Positions 34,844-46,375 of a stretch of DNA of 64,000 nucleotides are shown here, piece after piece. The stretch is from Agarophyton chilense (lineage: Eukaryota; Rhodophyta; Florideophyceae; Gracilariales; Gracilariaceae), in assembly GCA_030374765.1 (NCBI GenBank), contig JARGXX010000120.1, forward strand, positions 393,048 to 457,047. The letters are read 5' to 3'. The position numbers were made by a program, and so were the translations under genes. Position 1 is the stretch's first letter, and every line of letters starts with the position of its first letter. Below the pieces are notes generated by a model. It saw only the letters and a program-made list of their open reading frames with translations. It searched no databases and was not told the origin of the DNA.

Positions 34844-36811
34844 TTAGGTCACGGAAAGGCAGAGGAAGCAAGCCCTTGGGGAGCGAACAAAAACGTCCTT
34901 GCGGGACGGGAAGGGAGAATACTTGGGTGTGGGTGGTCCAGTGGTCGCTCTAGTTTCACGGGAGGTATATGGTGGGGGCCCGGACGGAGGAGCACTGAAA
35001 TTGACCGCGAGGACATCTCCCGAATCGACGTAGTGGAGTGCTGCATCCATGTCCGACTCCGTGGAGCTAACCAAAAGTGCTTGGTTAGGTTTACGCAATG
35101 GAGTTGCGTGTCCTCTGGTTATATCAGCGTTGCGCCTGGAGGTCCTGTAGGTTTTGCTATAACCGTCGGCGTAGGTAACGAGCCTTCGGAAGGAATTTTG
35201 CGGGTTTTCCATGTGGTGATTGCGCCGCCCATTTCTCCGAATGGCAGGGAGCAATCCGGTGATGAAGTGGCGTTTAAGCCGATCTTCGGAGAACACGTTT
35301 TCACATTGGTAAGCCTTCCCTCATAGGTCGTCTTCGAAAGCCGATTTTGTCATGTTGGAGCTCTACCTAAAGGAAAATACTTCCTGGTGGGCATCCATTA
35401 TAACGTTATCCGTGGCGTAAGTTTCCAACAGGTAATGAAGAACCAGAGGGTATGACCTGAGGAGCTCACGGTCTTAAACATCGACGAGGTCAGTTGTGCC
35501 AGACAACTTCGAAACCACTCGGTCACGCGCCTGTCCGGTAAGAAAGAATTGGAAAAGGTACAGAGTGGCACACTCGTGGACACCGTTCTGATCGCATGCC
35601 GTACGGAACAAACTGAGAAACGTAAGGACAGCAATGGGATCAAACGCCGAAAAATTGTCCGTAATGGTTAGGTGCATCCGTTCGGCCCATTTGGAGACTC
35701 TGCGAGCCACCGAACCAGAATAATTCGCGGGCCTGTCGGCCAGCTGGTAATTCCGGTAGTCTAGAACCATAAGTAAAAGCTCGTTGGTTGTTGTCAGTGG
35801 TATGAGGCCTCGAACGGCAGCCTCATCCACTTCCGAGTCAGTCATTTCGGTCGAGACCGATTCGGAATCACTCGTAACCAAATGGTCTCTTCTTTTGCTA
35901 CTTCTTTTCTTCTTTCTCCTGCAGTTGCTTCTTTTCTTTCCAGCGGAGTAGGGACCTAAAGGGTCGATCTCTTTATCAGATCTGATGGAGCCCTGAGGTC
36001 GCAATACCTTATATTGTCCTTTGGGTAGGGCAATCTGTCTCTCATTTAGACGCAGAGCTTTTCTTCTGCTCCTAGATTGTCCCACCATGGGGCTTTCCTG
36101 ATGGTATTCCCAGTGAGGGGCGGATAACGCCGCCACTCTTGGGGGTTCGGTAGGGGGTTGCCATATGGAAGCCGGATGGTTGACTTGTGGAGTGTTCCTG
36201 GGGACCGTGTTGCCTGACTGGCTGGTGACTGTTCCTTGAACGGCCTGAATGAGGGAGTGTAAGAATTGCTCAGACTCCATGACCTTGGGGACGGTTCGCG
36301 TAACGAGGTAATCCATATGGTCAGCGATCGCCGTGGCGAGTTGCAGGTCCACAATGGCATCCACATGGTCTGAGCAGAGCTCACGGAGACGGGGCCAGAG
36401 AAGGTCGGCAAATCCGGCAGGAATATTCTCACTAATTCCTTCGGTCTTACAGGGTTCTTTTTGTGGTGTTCCTGGCCTAGAGGTGGCCCTGGTGAGGCGT
36501 TATCGTAAACGTGCTGCTACCGTGGGTTCGCGACGAATCGTTTTAGGGTCGTCCATGGAAGTCAGTACTCCTTGCGGCTGGCATCTCGTGCTCCTGCGGT
36601 CGCTAACATTATCAACCTGATGTTTAGGCGACATCGTTGGCGTTGCAGTGGCAGCTGTTCCTTCCGTGGGAGTCCTATGGTCGGGTCGGTTGGGTGTGTT
36701 TCCTGCATCCATAATGGCAGTTGCTTCTGTATTTCTGGACGGTTGGGGAATTAAACCAAAGGTTAGAATACGGATAGTTCTTCGTTCCAGTGGTCCGATC
36801 AATTGTTCCAA
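34844..36811 (-). pseudogene. Gag of element 2, decayed
   Basis: One frame from about 36811 carries stops at 36500 (TAA), 35474 (TAA) and, between 35474 and 35296, a TAG and a TGA. The central region has the helical retrotransposon capsid pattern (MVLDYRNYQLADRPANYSGS, then AERMHLTITDNFSAFDPIAV). A serine/arginine/lysine-rich basic patch lies at about 35850-35960. The frame ends in ACFLCLSVT, where a zinc knuckle should continue but is cut by a stop. The beginning lies only about 25 bp from the LTR, so there is almost no leader. Gag forms the particle that packages element RNA. Confidence 0.75.
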
Positions 36812-36836
36812 AGGTTTCTAAGTCGAGAGACTAAAA

Positions 36837-37281
36837 TGTAACGCAATGACTGTTGGGTCAGCGTACGGGTCGAGACCGGTGGTAGTGTGGTAAAGCGGGT
36901 CCTAAGGTTTAAATCCTTGACGGCGGCACCCCCAGAGTACTTTGTGCAATGCGCTGGCGTTTACTGCGTAGTACTACAGGTTGGACCTACGGAAACGATG
37001 GCTTGAAGACCAAAGGGTGGAACTAATATACCAAAGGGGGTTAATTAATATCCTAACAGTGCCTACCTTACTCCAAGGGAGAAGCGTCATTCGAGCCAAG
37101 TAAATTGTACTGGCGAGGCGCTGAGATATCCTTGGCACTGTAATGCAAATCTATTACACTAATTACAATAAATTTATAATCTAAATGAGTCCACCTGAGG
37201 TCTGCCCGTCCACGTGTGGCCTGTAAGATACCTCAGGGCCCGGCGGCTTACAGAGCTCACCGCTATCACCGCTTCTTCACA
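36837..37281 (-). repeat. LTR B (5' LTR of element 2)
   Basis: TATAAAT on the minus strand at 37172-37178 matches the position in LTR A. The tRNA-like box of LTR A is mutated here to GGTTTAAATCC. Confidence 0.85.
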
Positions 37282-37748
37282 ACAGGATCCCTTGCCAGGA
37301 GGAGCTCGCGGAGAACCGGACCACTGGAACTGATAGACTCCCAAGGGAAAGGTCCGGAAGTGTTCGACGCGGAGAAATTCGACCCAGATGATTGTGGAAG
37401 CGGTACAGTATTGGAGCCAGTGAAAGCCCCCGTTCCACTCGGGTTGTTATTTCCCGAGGAATTCGGTGCCCGGGGAATGCAGTTGTGACCGTCCAATGGC
37501 GGCATCGCTGGGTGGTAGTTGAAAAGGATGGAAAAGTTCGAATCGCTGAAAGCGCTGTCGTTGGATTCAACTTGAGGGAACTCAACTTTGTGGGGACCCG
37601 CTATCACGGTTTGAGACGCCATCTTGGCGCACGTGTTTACAGTAACCTGCGTAGCGGTATCGTGCACGTGAACACGGCGTTCCCGAGCGTTAAGGAGGGG
37701 GAGATATAGTGCAACGCCCTCGGCGATATTCCGGTGTCGGATACTCAT
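37282..37748 (-). pseudogene. aORF2, 5' part, separated by element 2
   Basis: ATG at 37748 (MSIRHRNIAEG) opens a frame of 156 codons that is Ser/Asn/Pro-rich and ends in ELLLARDP at the LTR boundary. Removing element 2 with one copy of the target duplication joins it in frame to AQDADIYARAP at 27114. This is the N-terminus of the interrupted ORF. It does not resemble the N-terminus of the other two aORFs, so the family may have variable first parts. Confidence 0.5.
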
Positions 37749-38268
37749 AAGCTAATATTGATACTCCCGTGCGGGATGCTCTACTTATTGAGGAAAATTT
37801 TAGGATTTTGGCGCTATGGTAATGTGGTATATTTAGAAGGCAAGGATCTCCGCTATAATGAGTCCCCACATGAGAAGAATATTAATTAGAAATGTAGTAA
37901 TATAATTTGTGGCTCTAGATTTGTTTGTTTAATTTAAATAATTGTTCTATTGGCCACAGTAGAACAGTACTTTGGCTCCGGCAATCTTGCTGTAGCCATC
38001 ACTAAGTAAATGGGTACCGTTTTTTCGGCTCTAATTTTGACTGTCTGTGCAGGATTTGTACTCCCTTCGGAGGGTATCCGCATTGCAATCAATTCAGTTA
38101 TCCCACCGGAATCTCGAAAGGAGTGATTCTTACTACACTTTGTGTGTTTTCCTGTTTCTTTTATTCCTATATTTTAATGTGTGTTACAGGTTTCTTCTCC
38201 GCCCTAGTATTGGGTTGTTTCTTGGTTTCTTGTTATTGCTACTACTCCGTTGGAGTTTCCCCCTTTAT
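37749..38268. other. AT-rich spacer; 3' LTR of element 1 expected here
   Basis: No gene seen. The 3' LTR of element 1 should begin here, but no matching 5' copy exists in the window, so its ends cannot be set. Confidence 0.3.
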
Positions 38269-39996
38269 TTATCCCTTTATTTCACCTAGTTCAAGGGTTA
38301 AAGCCATTGCTATCGTACACTTCATACTCTTTTCTATCCTCATTTCCGTGGTATATTCTGAACTCTCCGTGGAGTTACGCCCACAGCTCGGAGACACGGA
38401 AGGCTCTACCCTGATTTCCTTTAAGAAGGGAGAAAGGCTTCGAACACATTGGGTGTCTCTTCCCCTCGCGAGGTATTGCACTGCAGTCAGTGAGATAGTA
38501 TCTGTAGTTATACATCCAGCAGTTGCGGGTAGTTGCAAGACGTTCTCGTGCAAGTGCATTATGTTGCAGTACTGCGTCACATTCCTTCCAATCACCCACT
38601 GCGTAGATCCTTCCACAAAGACAAGCCTGACATTGACAATTTTTCCTGCATCAGAACGAGCGCTTAAAAAACTTGAGCTAAGTATGCGACGAAACTCACT
38701 CTTGTGGTTGCCACTTCCGTATTTCCAGTTTGGACGATCGGCAATTGTGTCAGAGATCGGGTCCAACTTGCCATTCCAGTCGGGACATACCATGTCCTTG
38801 ATGACATACAACTCTTTCACGCCAATGCCACTGTAGGGTGCTCCGTCATCAAAAAGTGGTCCAATAAAATTGTGATAGGGATGGGACTCGTTTCCTAGAG
38901 CCGCCATGTTGAAAGAAAGGACATTCTTCTGTTCTATCATTTGCGTTTGCGCAGCATCATAAGATTTGAATCCAGCCTTGATGAAGCCATCTTCTCTTTG
39001 ATCTCCAGCCCAGTGTTCAAACTTTCCACATTTGTTGCATTCCGTTCTTCTCTTCTTCTCTGCCAAATGCTCTGGTGTCATTCTCTGCCTACTGTAGGTA
39101 GACCGATTGTTGCTTCTGTTTCTCTGACTGTAGGCGGCGCTACTGCTCAGTTTATTCGTCTTCGAACTACCAGAGCCCTGACCTGGGTCGCATTGTCGGA
39201 GAACTGAAGCCATCGCACTGTACAGAATGCTCTCCAGAAATGTGCCGGTCGTCCCATTCGTTTCGAATGAAGAGTTCTTAGGCGCACAATTTGCTAAAAC
39301 AGACACTCTCTGTGTGTTGTGCCCATCACAATTGGCTAACAATATAAAAGCGACGAGAGCTTCCGACAACTTTGCAGCGTCTCCATGGGCGTTAAGTCGT
39401 GATACGTTCGCCTGAAACTGTGACTCAAAGTTTTTCACACTTTCGTTGCGGTTTCTGTTCGTATGCGGCAGCGCCAGAAAGTTCTGATACACTTACGTTA
39501 CGACTGTGAGCGGATTTCGCATGTAAAAAGCGTTCCGAATGGCGTCTGTGTCATTAACGGATTGAATCTTTTCCGAGAGTATCGATTTGCAGATATTTCG
39601 AGCGCGACCGTAAAGCTGAGATTGCAAAACGATGCCCATTACTTCTGGCTTGAACTTGTAGGGGTTGCTGTCTGCGAGAAGGTTGTGGTACGTCTTCCTT
39701 TCAGCCACGGCGGAAGCATACAGTTATTGATTTCCCTTACCATCTGTACAGGGAACAGTACGAGGATCCCAGGAAAAGTGCGGGCGCGACGGCAGTTCAT
39801 TAGAGTTTTCCGGGCCCATAACAATAAAAGCGGTAGAACAAACAACACTCGGCGGTGCTACAAACAATACGTTTACTACTCGGCGGTAGTTGTTGGCAGA
39901 GGCTCCCTTCTTCTTGCTGCGGTCCTCGCAGACCATACGACTTAAGTAGATTCTAGACCGCCGATAACCAGGCATATCTAACTCCTTGAAACTCAA
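38269..39996 (-). pseudogene. Copia-like Gag with protease remnant
   Basis: One frame from 39996 to 38269 has in-frame stops at 39724 and 39493. It includes the copia-type Gag pattern (SQLYGRARNICKSI, then RNPLTVV, VYQNFLALPHTNRNRNESVK), a CCHC knuckle starting CNKCGKFEHWAG whose final Cys is lost, and a protease-like FDDGAPYSGIG in which the usual DTG reads DDG. No integrase or RT follows at lower coordinates, so the element is truncated after the protease. The N-terminal 90 residues are of unknown relation. Gag packages element RNA; this copy is non-functional. Confidence 0.6.
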
Positions 39997-40666
39997 CTTG
40001 GGAAATTTTATGGGCTCTAGAATAAATTTGTTGCCACTAACGTGACGAGAATCACCACGAAAAAATTCGTGACATTTTGCTTAGAGGCATTGAAAAGTAG
40101 TAAAAGTCACTGGATTTGGCCTGTGATAAAATGGAGCCCATGCATATTGCCTACTTTCTTTCTCCTTGCAACCTCTCCTCACTTTCCGAAAACGTAACTC
40201 GCTGCGTCCAACTGTTGGTCTTCAACATGTCGCGGCGACAATCGCGCAGAGGAACTACCTGGCAGAGTGCCCATGACTGAAATTTTCCTTAACTATGGTG
40301 CACAATCGAGCATGCACGATTATAGGGTTCTACGCATCTTTTGCTGCGTACCAGACCTCATAGCTCTCCTACTTGTGTTACTTGGCGCCTAAAAAACCTC
40401 TGGCCGCATATTGTGTTCAAATCTGGTCTCCGGCTCCAAACCCGCACGTTTGCTACTAGTTAAGCCTGGTTGTCTCGCGCCGGCTTTGCTTCTCCGATCT
40501 GCAGAAACCGAGCAGTGTCAACCTCTACCTTTAGTATTGATTACTCTTTGAGACTTTGTCACAATCAGTTCGTCTTGGTCTACCCCAGAACCCCTTCTAA
40601 CCTAGCCCGCCGTCTGCCTTTTGCCACTTTTATCTCGGCGTACCCATGTCATCTGCGCAAAACTAA
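39997..40666. other. Spacer before the hAT remnant
   Basis: No gene supported. The end, CTAACAG at 40663-40669, looks like a branch point plus 3' splice site, so an upstream exon of the hAT gene may lie here. No terminal inverted repeat was found by eye. Confidence 0.35.
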
Positions 40667-42885
40667 CAGGAATCTTTAGGCACTGAGCAGAAGAAGGTAG
40701 GCCGCAAGCGAAGCTGGTGGACTGACAAAATCTTTGTTGTCGAAAGGGAATCAACGAATGGGAGTGAGTCTCCCAAAAAGAGCATATTCTGCAAGGCCTG
40801 TTCATTTACATCTATTTCGTCTACGCCGAATGCAACGCAATCAGGGAGACATCTCCTCGAATGCAACGGGATAGAAAGCGATGTTAAACAGCGATTAATT
40901 GAGCAGCCTCATTTTGCGGCCCATTATCGAAAGCTCGGAAGCACTTCCATGTGCTTTGGTGTCCCACAGACGCCTAAGAGGCACCACAAACGGGCCAAAA
41001 TGGGCGCAAGTTCAGGAAAAAACCCGGAGTTGGATAAGGTAGGAAAAAGGGAAACTGGTTCGGTAAGCGAAGAGAGTTATGATTCGTACAGAAAGCGTTC
41101 AAAACTCAACGAGCTGTTGACATCACTTGTGGTCAACCGTACGCTCTCGTTTTCGGTTCTGAGTCGAAGAGAAGGCGAGGATGATTTGTCTATCAGCGTG
41201 TGAGCGACCGCGTAAAATCTTCCATTACGGCCGGGCTATCGCAGTCTTACGGTACGCTAATCTTTGATGGGTGTACTAATTGCAATTCAGAGAGCTTTGT
41301 TAACATATTGTTATCCATCACATGGGTCGAGAGGTCGAGAAGAACTTTCTTGCTTCGATTAGTTTACACAGGGTCCCAGACGTGTAACGCTTCTTTCTAT
41401 GCTGATGTGGTGGCAAACGTAATGTCACACTATAGAGATATGGAGCGTATTTGCGCTGTAACAAGCGACAATACCAGTTGTTGCGTGAAAGCGAAAGAAA
41501 GAATGGCTGAGAAGTATGATTTTCTGATACCTTGCCGAGACCAAACAAATTTAGCAAACCTTCTCATGCAGGACATTGGTAGTCTGCCGTGGATCAAAGA
41601 TATCTTGACTACTGTCTCAACCATCGTATCTGACTTGAGGAACCGCCCCAAATTGTACTTTCGCTTTAAAAAATTGAAGGACACCCACAACAACATACTT
41701 CGGAACAATGAATATGTGGCGAGCACCCAGGAGCTTGAATCTTACAGCAGAGCACTTCCTCCGCATACTGCTGTTTTGCCTGTAAAAATGGCGACTACAA
41801 GATTTGCAAGCTCCGAAAGCATGTTGCGATCTTTTCTAAGAGGTAAGGAAGTTTACAAGAAGCTCGTGAATTGCCCTGACTTTTCGTCCAATCTCTATGG
41901 CTCTTGGAACGAAAGCAGACGTATACTTCTTGAGTACTCTGTAAAGGACGGCTTTTTATACGATAAGTGTCTGGATGTATATCATCTGTTGCGCGTTATT
42001 CGGCAGTATCTGCGCGTCTCTTATGATGAAATCTCACTGATTTCTGAGGTGTTCCCCGCTACGCGACAGATTGAGCAGCAGCTTGAGCAGCTTCCTGTCA
42101 CTCACATCTATACCGGCGCAAGAAGAGATGGGATGTTGAAGACCTACAGATGCCGATTAGATGGAACTGGAAGAAGGATATAGCTGTTGGATTCCATACT
42201 CTACGTTGCTTACTGTCTCGACATACGCAGCGCCGGTGATGAAATCACCATGCATCACTCTTTCATATTGAAGCATATGCGCCTGTTCGTGAATTCAAAC
42301 GTGTTCCCGTCCACTCAAAAGCTGTGGAGTATGGGTGGGGATGGCGGAGCTGTACAGAGCCTCTTTGAAGACTTTTATTTCATGCGACTATCGTGGACTA
42401 CTGAACTTCAGGGTGAGAATGCACGAGATGTGCTGCTGGCGTACCAAAACCTTCCTACTGTCTACTGGATACAAACTAAGAACAGATCTCTGCTGCGTGC
42501 GTTTGCTCTACGAATTCTGTCTACCAGTCCATCCTCCTCCAGCGTAGAGAGGAGTTTTAGTATGTAGGGGCGAATCCGAATCCCCATCCGTATTCCCACT
42601 CATCCCGAGAAGGTTATTAAGATGATATTTTGTGCCTTTAACAGCTCCTCGTTTATGTCGAAGAAAGTGCCCGCTGCCAAGCCCGAGAGAACATACACGA
42701 CTGTCACTACCGCAAATGCAACCATTTCAGCTCTCCCAAATACTCCAAACGTTTCGTACTTCGGTCCGGACGATTTCTCTGATGAAAATGGCGACTTGGA
42801 GGAGGTAATGGACTTGGAGGACGTCAGCGACGCCAACTTTTATCTACCTGATGTTTCCGAAATGCAGGCTGTCGTGGATGGATAG
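40667..42885 (+). pseudogene. hAT-superfamily transposase, decayed
   Basis: A BED-type zinc finger (CKAC ... H, four residues, C) lies at about 40788-40862. A DUF659-like core (LIFDGCTNCNSESFVNILLS, then SDNTSCCVKAKERM) follows, and the hAT dimerisation motif SSSSVERSFSM is at about 42533-42564. An extra TG in GTGTG at 41198-41202 shifts the frame, and TAG codons at 42181 and 42565 interrupt it. The same frame then continues to 42885 with an acidic tail. hAT transposases cut and paste DNA with 8-bp target duplications. The frame opens right after a stop and a splice-acceptor-like AG, so the first exon is missing or not recognised. No active protein can be made from this frame. Confidence 0.75.
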
Positions 42886-43906
42886 AGGTGCAATGAGTCT
42901 TAGTTTATGCTCGAGCTTGTGGTCCATCTCGTGAGACAACGCTTCTTCCAAAGATAACGCTCAATGATACGTAGGAAGTACACGGCCATACCGTAAAGAG
43001 AGACAGAGAGAGAGTACCATTTAGTCATACGGTGCACAGCTCCTGTTTAATGATCACGGCATTGCTTCGTTCATTCCAATCGCACCTTCGCTTAGAGCAT
43101 AACAATTTTCCCATTGGATAAAAATTGATGCAGAAGTCTCAGTAACAATATGCGCAAAGTGCAGACTCCGAGTAAAAGTCTCAGCTAATGACGACCGAGG
43201 AACGTGTTTCGTATCTCGTTGGATAGCCTCATGGGACCGAAGCTTAGCTGTCTTTGCTGCTGTTCCCATCCAATATGTTGGCTGTATGGGTTGCCAAGCT
43301 GTTTGGAACGGCGATTTCCTTGTCAGCTTCATGCAGATAAGAGATACAGTTGCAATGTGTGCTGACCACTAAAGAGAGAATCAAACTTCAGGTTCACTTG
43401 ACTCGTTTTCTAAAAGCTACATGTCTCTAGCTCATCAAAATGTTTGTCTTCGGGTTTCCAACGGTTTCCAACGAGCACGAGCTCTTACGGCATTAACACA
43501 AATTTTTTCCGTTGCTCTTCTGACATGGCCAGCGGAGGGAGAATGGAATTGACACCGCTGAGGTGCGGGCGGGCTCCAGTACCGTGGGTATCACATTCTT
43601 TGGTGATTCATGTACAGGTTGAATTCTGACCATCTGCCGTGAAATCTGAGCTGTATCCGCGCTTTTTGAAGCTCGTAGAGTTGCTTTTTACAGACGACCG
43701 TAGGTTCACTCGACAATTTCTTCGGCAGAACGGGAAGCGGGAGTGATGCTGAAACGGACGTGTTTCAGAACATGAAAAGTTCAGGATAACGTGTAGGCTT
43801 TTTGCATTGTTGCAAACACAGAGAATGTATTGAGAGATGGTTTTCTTACTCAAAACGATGTCAATTATGCAGCACGCCCATTGCAAAAACACGTCACCAT
43901 CAATCA
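42886..43906. other. Spacer with one unsupported ORF
   Basis: The minus-strand ORF 43332-43054 (92 residues, ATG, begins MKLTRKSPFQTAWQ) resembles nothing I know and has no promoter signal that I can see. No other gene is supported. Confidence 0.25.
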
Positions 43907-44239
43907 TCACATAACCAAAAAGCACCATTCATCCCTTCCAACAACACGCGGATCACCCTCATCAGCAAGATTTGAAGTAGGTAGATGTACCTTATTTGGC
44001 GATGCACCGCCAATAGTAGTACTCAATCGAACAATCGCCAAACCAATCGCACCAGCCACCACAATCACCCATTTGATCACACCATTCTCCACCCGTTCCA
44101 AGACGGTGTAAATCTCGGCCACTGAAATTTCCTTCCGCTTCTCTATTGCGTTGATTTCCGTTTTGAGGAGTGCAAAATCAGCCTCTTCTAGAATGCTGAG
44201 TTCGGAACGAAGTGATACAAATTCGTTTTTGGTGACCAT
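43907..44239 (-). CDS. Small coiled-coil protein with C-terminal membrane segment (CCDC90/DUF1640-like)
   Basis: ATG at 44239 gives 110 residues. Residues of about 3-50 form a charged coiled coil (VTKNEFVSLRSELSILEEAD, then FALLKTEINAIEKRKE). Residues of about 55-75 are a hydrophobic segment (VIKWVIVVAGAIGLAIVRL), followed by a 35-residue polar tail. The coiled coil directly before a single membrane helix, with the FALLK pattern, resembles the end of the CCDC90/DUF1640 family of mitochondrial inner-membrane proteins. The usual upstream part is absent. The frame is open upstream to 44353, and an AG acceptor lies about 25 bases before the ATG, so it may be a last exon. It could also be a gene fragment. 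Confidence 0.4.
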   Translation of the reverse strand: MVTKNEFVSLRSELSILEEADFALLKTEINAIEKRKEISVAEIYTVLERVENGVIKWVIVVAGAIGLAIVRLSTTIGGASPNKVHLPTSNLADEGDPRVVGRDEWCFLVM

Positions 44240-44353
44240 TTGGTTCTGATGATGTCTGTTGGCGGGTTTTAAACACGTACCACTGCATCTGTAAAAGCCT
44301 CGCTCGGTATCTGTGAGAACCCGGCTTGTCTCAACAACGCCACTTGACAACAA

Positions 44354-46090
44354 GCATTCTATGTGTATCGGAAATCAACGACGACTGTGTAACACAACTC
44401 GCTTCGTCTCTGCACAGATCTTTGACCTCAACGAATCCTACGTCGTCACATACACATCGGTATGCAATCTTCCTCCTGGTTCCGCTCGTTAAAACGCTGT
44501 GTTGCTACGCGTCGAACACAGCCTTCTGTTCACGAGCATTGGGTGCGAATCGTGTAATTGCCGCGCATGGAAAGCGGTTTTGAATGTGCGGTGCAGCGCG
44601 CCACTCATCTCACCCCCGCCGCGCACTCGCTCGCGAGATAGGTAGTTCAATCCATGTCTGGAAAACTCTCTATATAGTCGTGACCAGTCGCCTTCTTCCT
44701 CCCATGTACCTCTTTATTCAACCTCTAGAGATGATCGGCAGTAGGCTGCACCACGACAAGGCGCTTCGCATGTACCACGTTTGCCGTCAAAGAAACCAAT
44801 GACATCGTTCTTTCCACCCAACCATCATATCATCAGCCAGATCAGGTAAAAGAACCAGCGCGCAACCTGCATCTCCATCCGACCCAAGCGAAGTTCCTCC
44901 GAGAAAAAAACCCTGGGAAAGCCCTTTCCAGTTGCTCCTTTGGAGCTGTTACTTGGAGGAGATATTCATGGAAAACGGCGGTTGGATCTTCTTCCAACGA
45001 CAGCCTACTGCGTTCGTGCAGCTCGACGAAGGCCTTTTGATGACGTATCAACCAGGCCCACAAGGGCGAAAGGTAAGCTAACCGACCACTTGGGCGAGTT
45101 TAACGACCTCACTGGTCGGGAGATCGTTGTGAGAAAAGACGTGACCATGAGACGCGGCAAAACCACCGTGACGGTACCCCGCGGCAGACCCAAAGTGCTC
45201 CCCGGCATAACCATTGTTTTCAGCGGCAGAAACACGGTGCACCGCGGCAGACCCACGGGAACCAAATGAACCTGCATGATTCGGTCACATTGACCGTTGG
45301 CGTGACGACGGCAACCTGGAGCTGTATTGACGGAAAGATGTCCAGGAGCTCCTGCGCAATTTCCACGTCAAGTAAACCGCTTTGTAGAACAAACAAAGCT
45401 TGTATACACCTGCGTAATGGAGCCTATGGTGGCAGCGGCTGACCTGTGACTGTTGGAGAAAATTGTGCAGCACTGAAGAAATTGGGCGCACGTGGACGTT
45501 GGTCAGCGGTACACGTGCAACGGTTGTACACGAGAAAGTTGTAAGAGCGTGGGCTGTCAGGGCATCCAGTGGTTCTACCTGACTTGAAATGAAAATCTTG
45601 AATAGTCTACTCTACTAGAATAAAGTGATATCGTGTTCACGTGTACTAGTATTCACTGGCATTCGAAAACTCTGGGAGAATACTGTGACTGTTGGCGCAT
45701 TTGCATTTATTGTCATTCATTGCCGTGACATTGGGAACAAGCAATAAATTTTTGGAAGTCGTGTTTCACGGATCTAACTATGGCAACATCTGTGAAACAC
45801 TACAGTACTGATCTATCCGGCGTGTAGGCTATTCGGGTTGCATACTGTGGGTCGCGGAATGAGTAGAAAGATGTGCACTGCTGGCACACACGTGTAGAGT
45901 GTGCCAGACGCGACTAGAACATCAGCGTCATTACTGTAGCTGACGTCACGGTCCCATTTTCGCCACGCTGTGCATATTTGGCGCCGCGTGATTGGTTAGT
46001 GTGCGGCTCCAACGGCTTTTAGAAGCCAATGGAGTAACCTAGAAGCACATAGAGTAGAAATTAGTTTCTGAGTAGTTCTGCATGCTTCAA
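44354..46090. other. Spacer without recognisable gene
   Basis: At 45120-45260 the element CGCGGCAGACCCA recurs twice and GCGGCA several times, giving a repeat-rich ORF that is probably not coding. Nothing else is supported. Confidence 0.4.
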
Positions 46091-46093
46091 AAC

Positions 46094-46104
46094 TTTATAA
46101 AAAA
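46094..46104 (+). promoter_or_regulatory. TATA box (TTTATAAAAAA)
   Basis: A strong TATA-like element followed by a CT-rich leader and an ATG 116 bp downstream. Confidence 0.45.
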
Positions 46105-46219
46105 AGGTCCTCAGTCGCTGACTTCGGTCTCGACCCACCTAAAGCAATCGAAACACACTCGAAGCCCCCATCCTCACATCTTTCAACTATTGTTTCAACC
46201 TCCTCAATCATCATCATCA

Positions 46220-46375
46220 ATGATCCCAGCGCGCGACGCTAGCGCGTATTGGGGTGGGGCACTACCGTCGCTAAGACCGGTTGAAGCGCCACTAGGCGTG
46301 GACGGGAGACGGGCAGCGTGTACCAATGGCGCCTCTGTCGACTTTGAGCCCCTACTGAAGCTTCTGCTCGGATAA
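46220..46375 (+). CDS. Hypothetical 51-residue ORF
   Basis: First ATG after the TATA element at 46094 (MIPARDASAYWGG), ending with TAA at 46373-46375. No signal peptide, membrane segment or known motif is seen. It may be only the first exon of a larger gene or a chance ORF; the support is the promoter spacing alone. Confidence 0.2.
   Translation: MIPARDASAYWGGALPSLRPVEAPLGVDGRRAACTNGASVDFEPLLKLLLG

Larger units (their letters stand above)
27115..37281 (-). mobile_element. Element 2: complete Ty3/gypsy chromovirus, 10,167 bp
   Basis: Flanked by LTRs of 446 bp (27115-27560) and 445 bp (36837-37281), both TGT...ACA, about 93% identical by a hand count of about 30 differences. Target duplication is GCAGG on the left and ACAGG on the right. 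Reading on the minus strand the order is 5' LTR, gag, protease, RT, RNase H, integrase, chromodomain, antisense aORF, 3' LTR. A short purine-rich stretch (AGGGAGATA on the minus strand) directly abuts the 3' LTR as a polypurine tract would. No standard TGG primer-binding site abuts the 5' LTR. All coding parts carry stops, so the copy is not autonomous now. Confidence 0.85.
20880..37748 (+). mobile_element. Element 1: 5'-truncated Ty3/gypsy chromovirus, interrupted by element 2
   Basis: Plus-strand pol (20890-25330) is followed by an antisense ORF (aORF2) that begins at 37748 and ends at 25643, with element 2 (27115-37281) inserted in it. Gag and the protease active site are missing: pol similarity begins just after where the protease should be. 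The 3' LTR, expected to the right of 37748, was not identified. Confidence 0.55.

Noticed and set aside
38123-38836. 237-codon plus-strand hydrophobic ORF
   Set aside because: Antisense shadow of the copia-like Gag remnant and AT-rich spacer; TTG- or ATG-start ambiguity and no domain.
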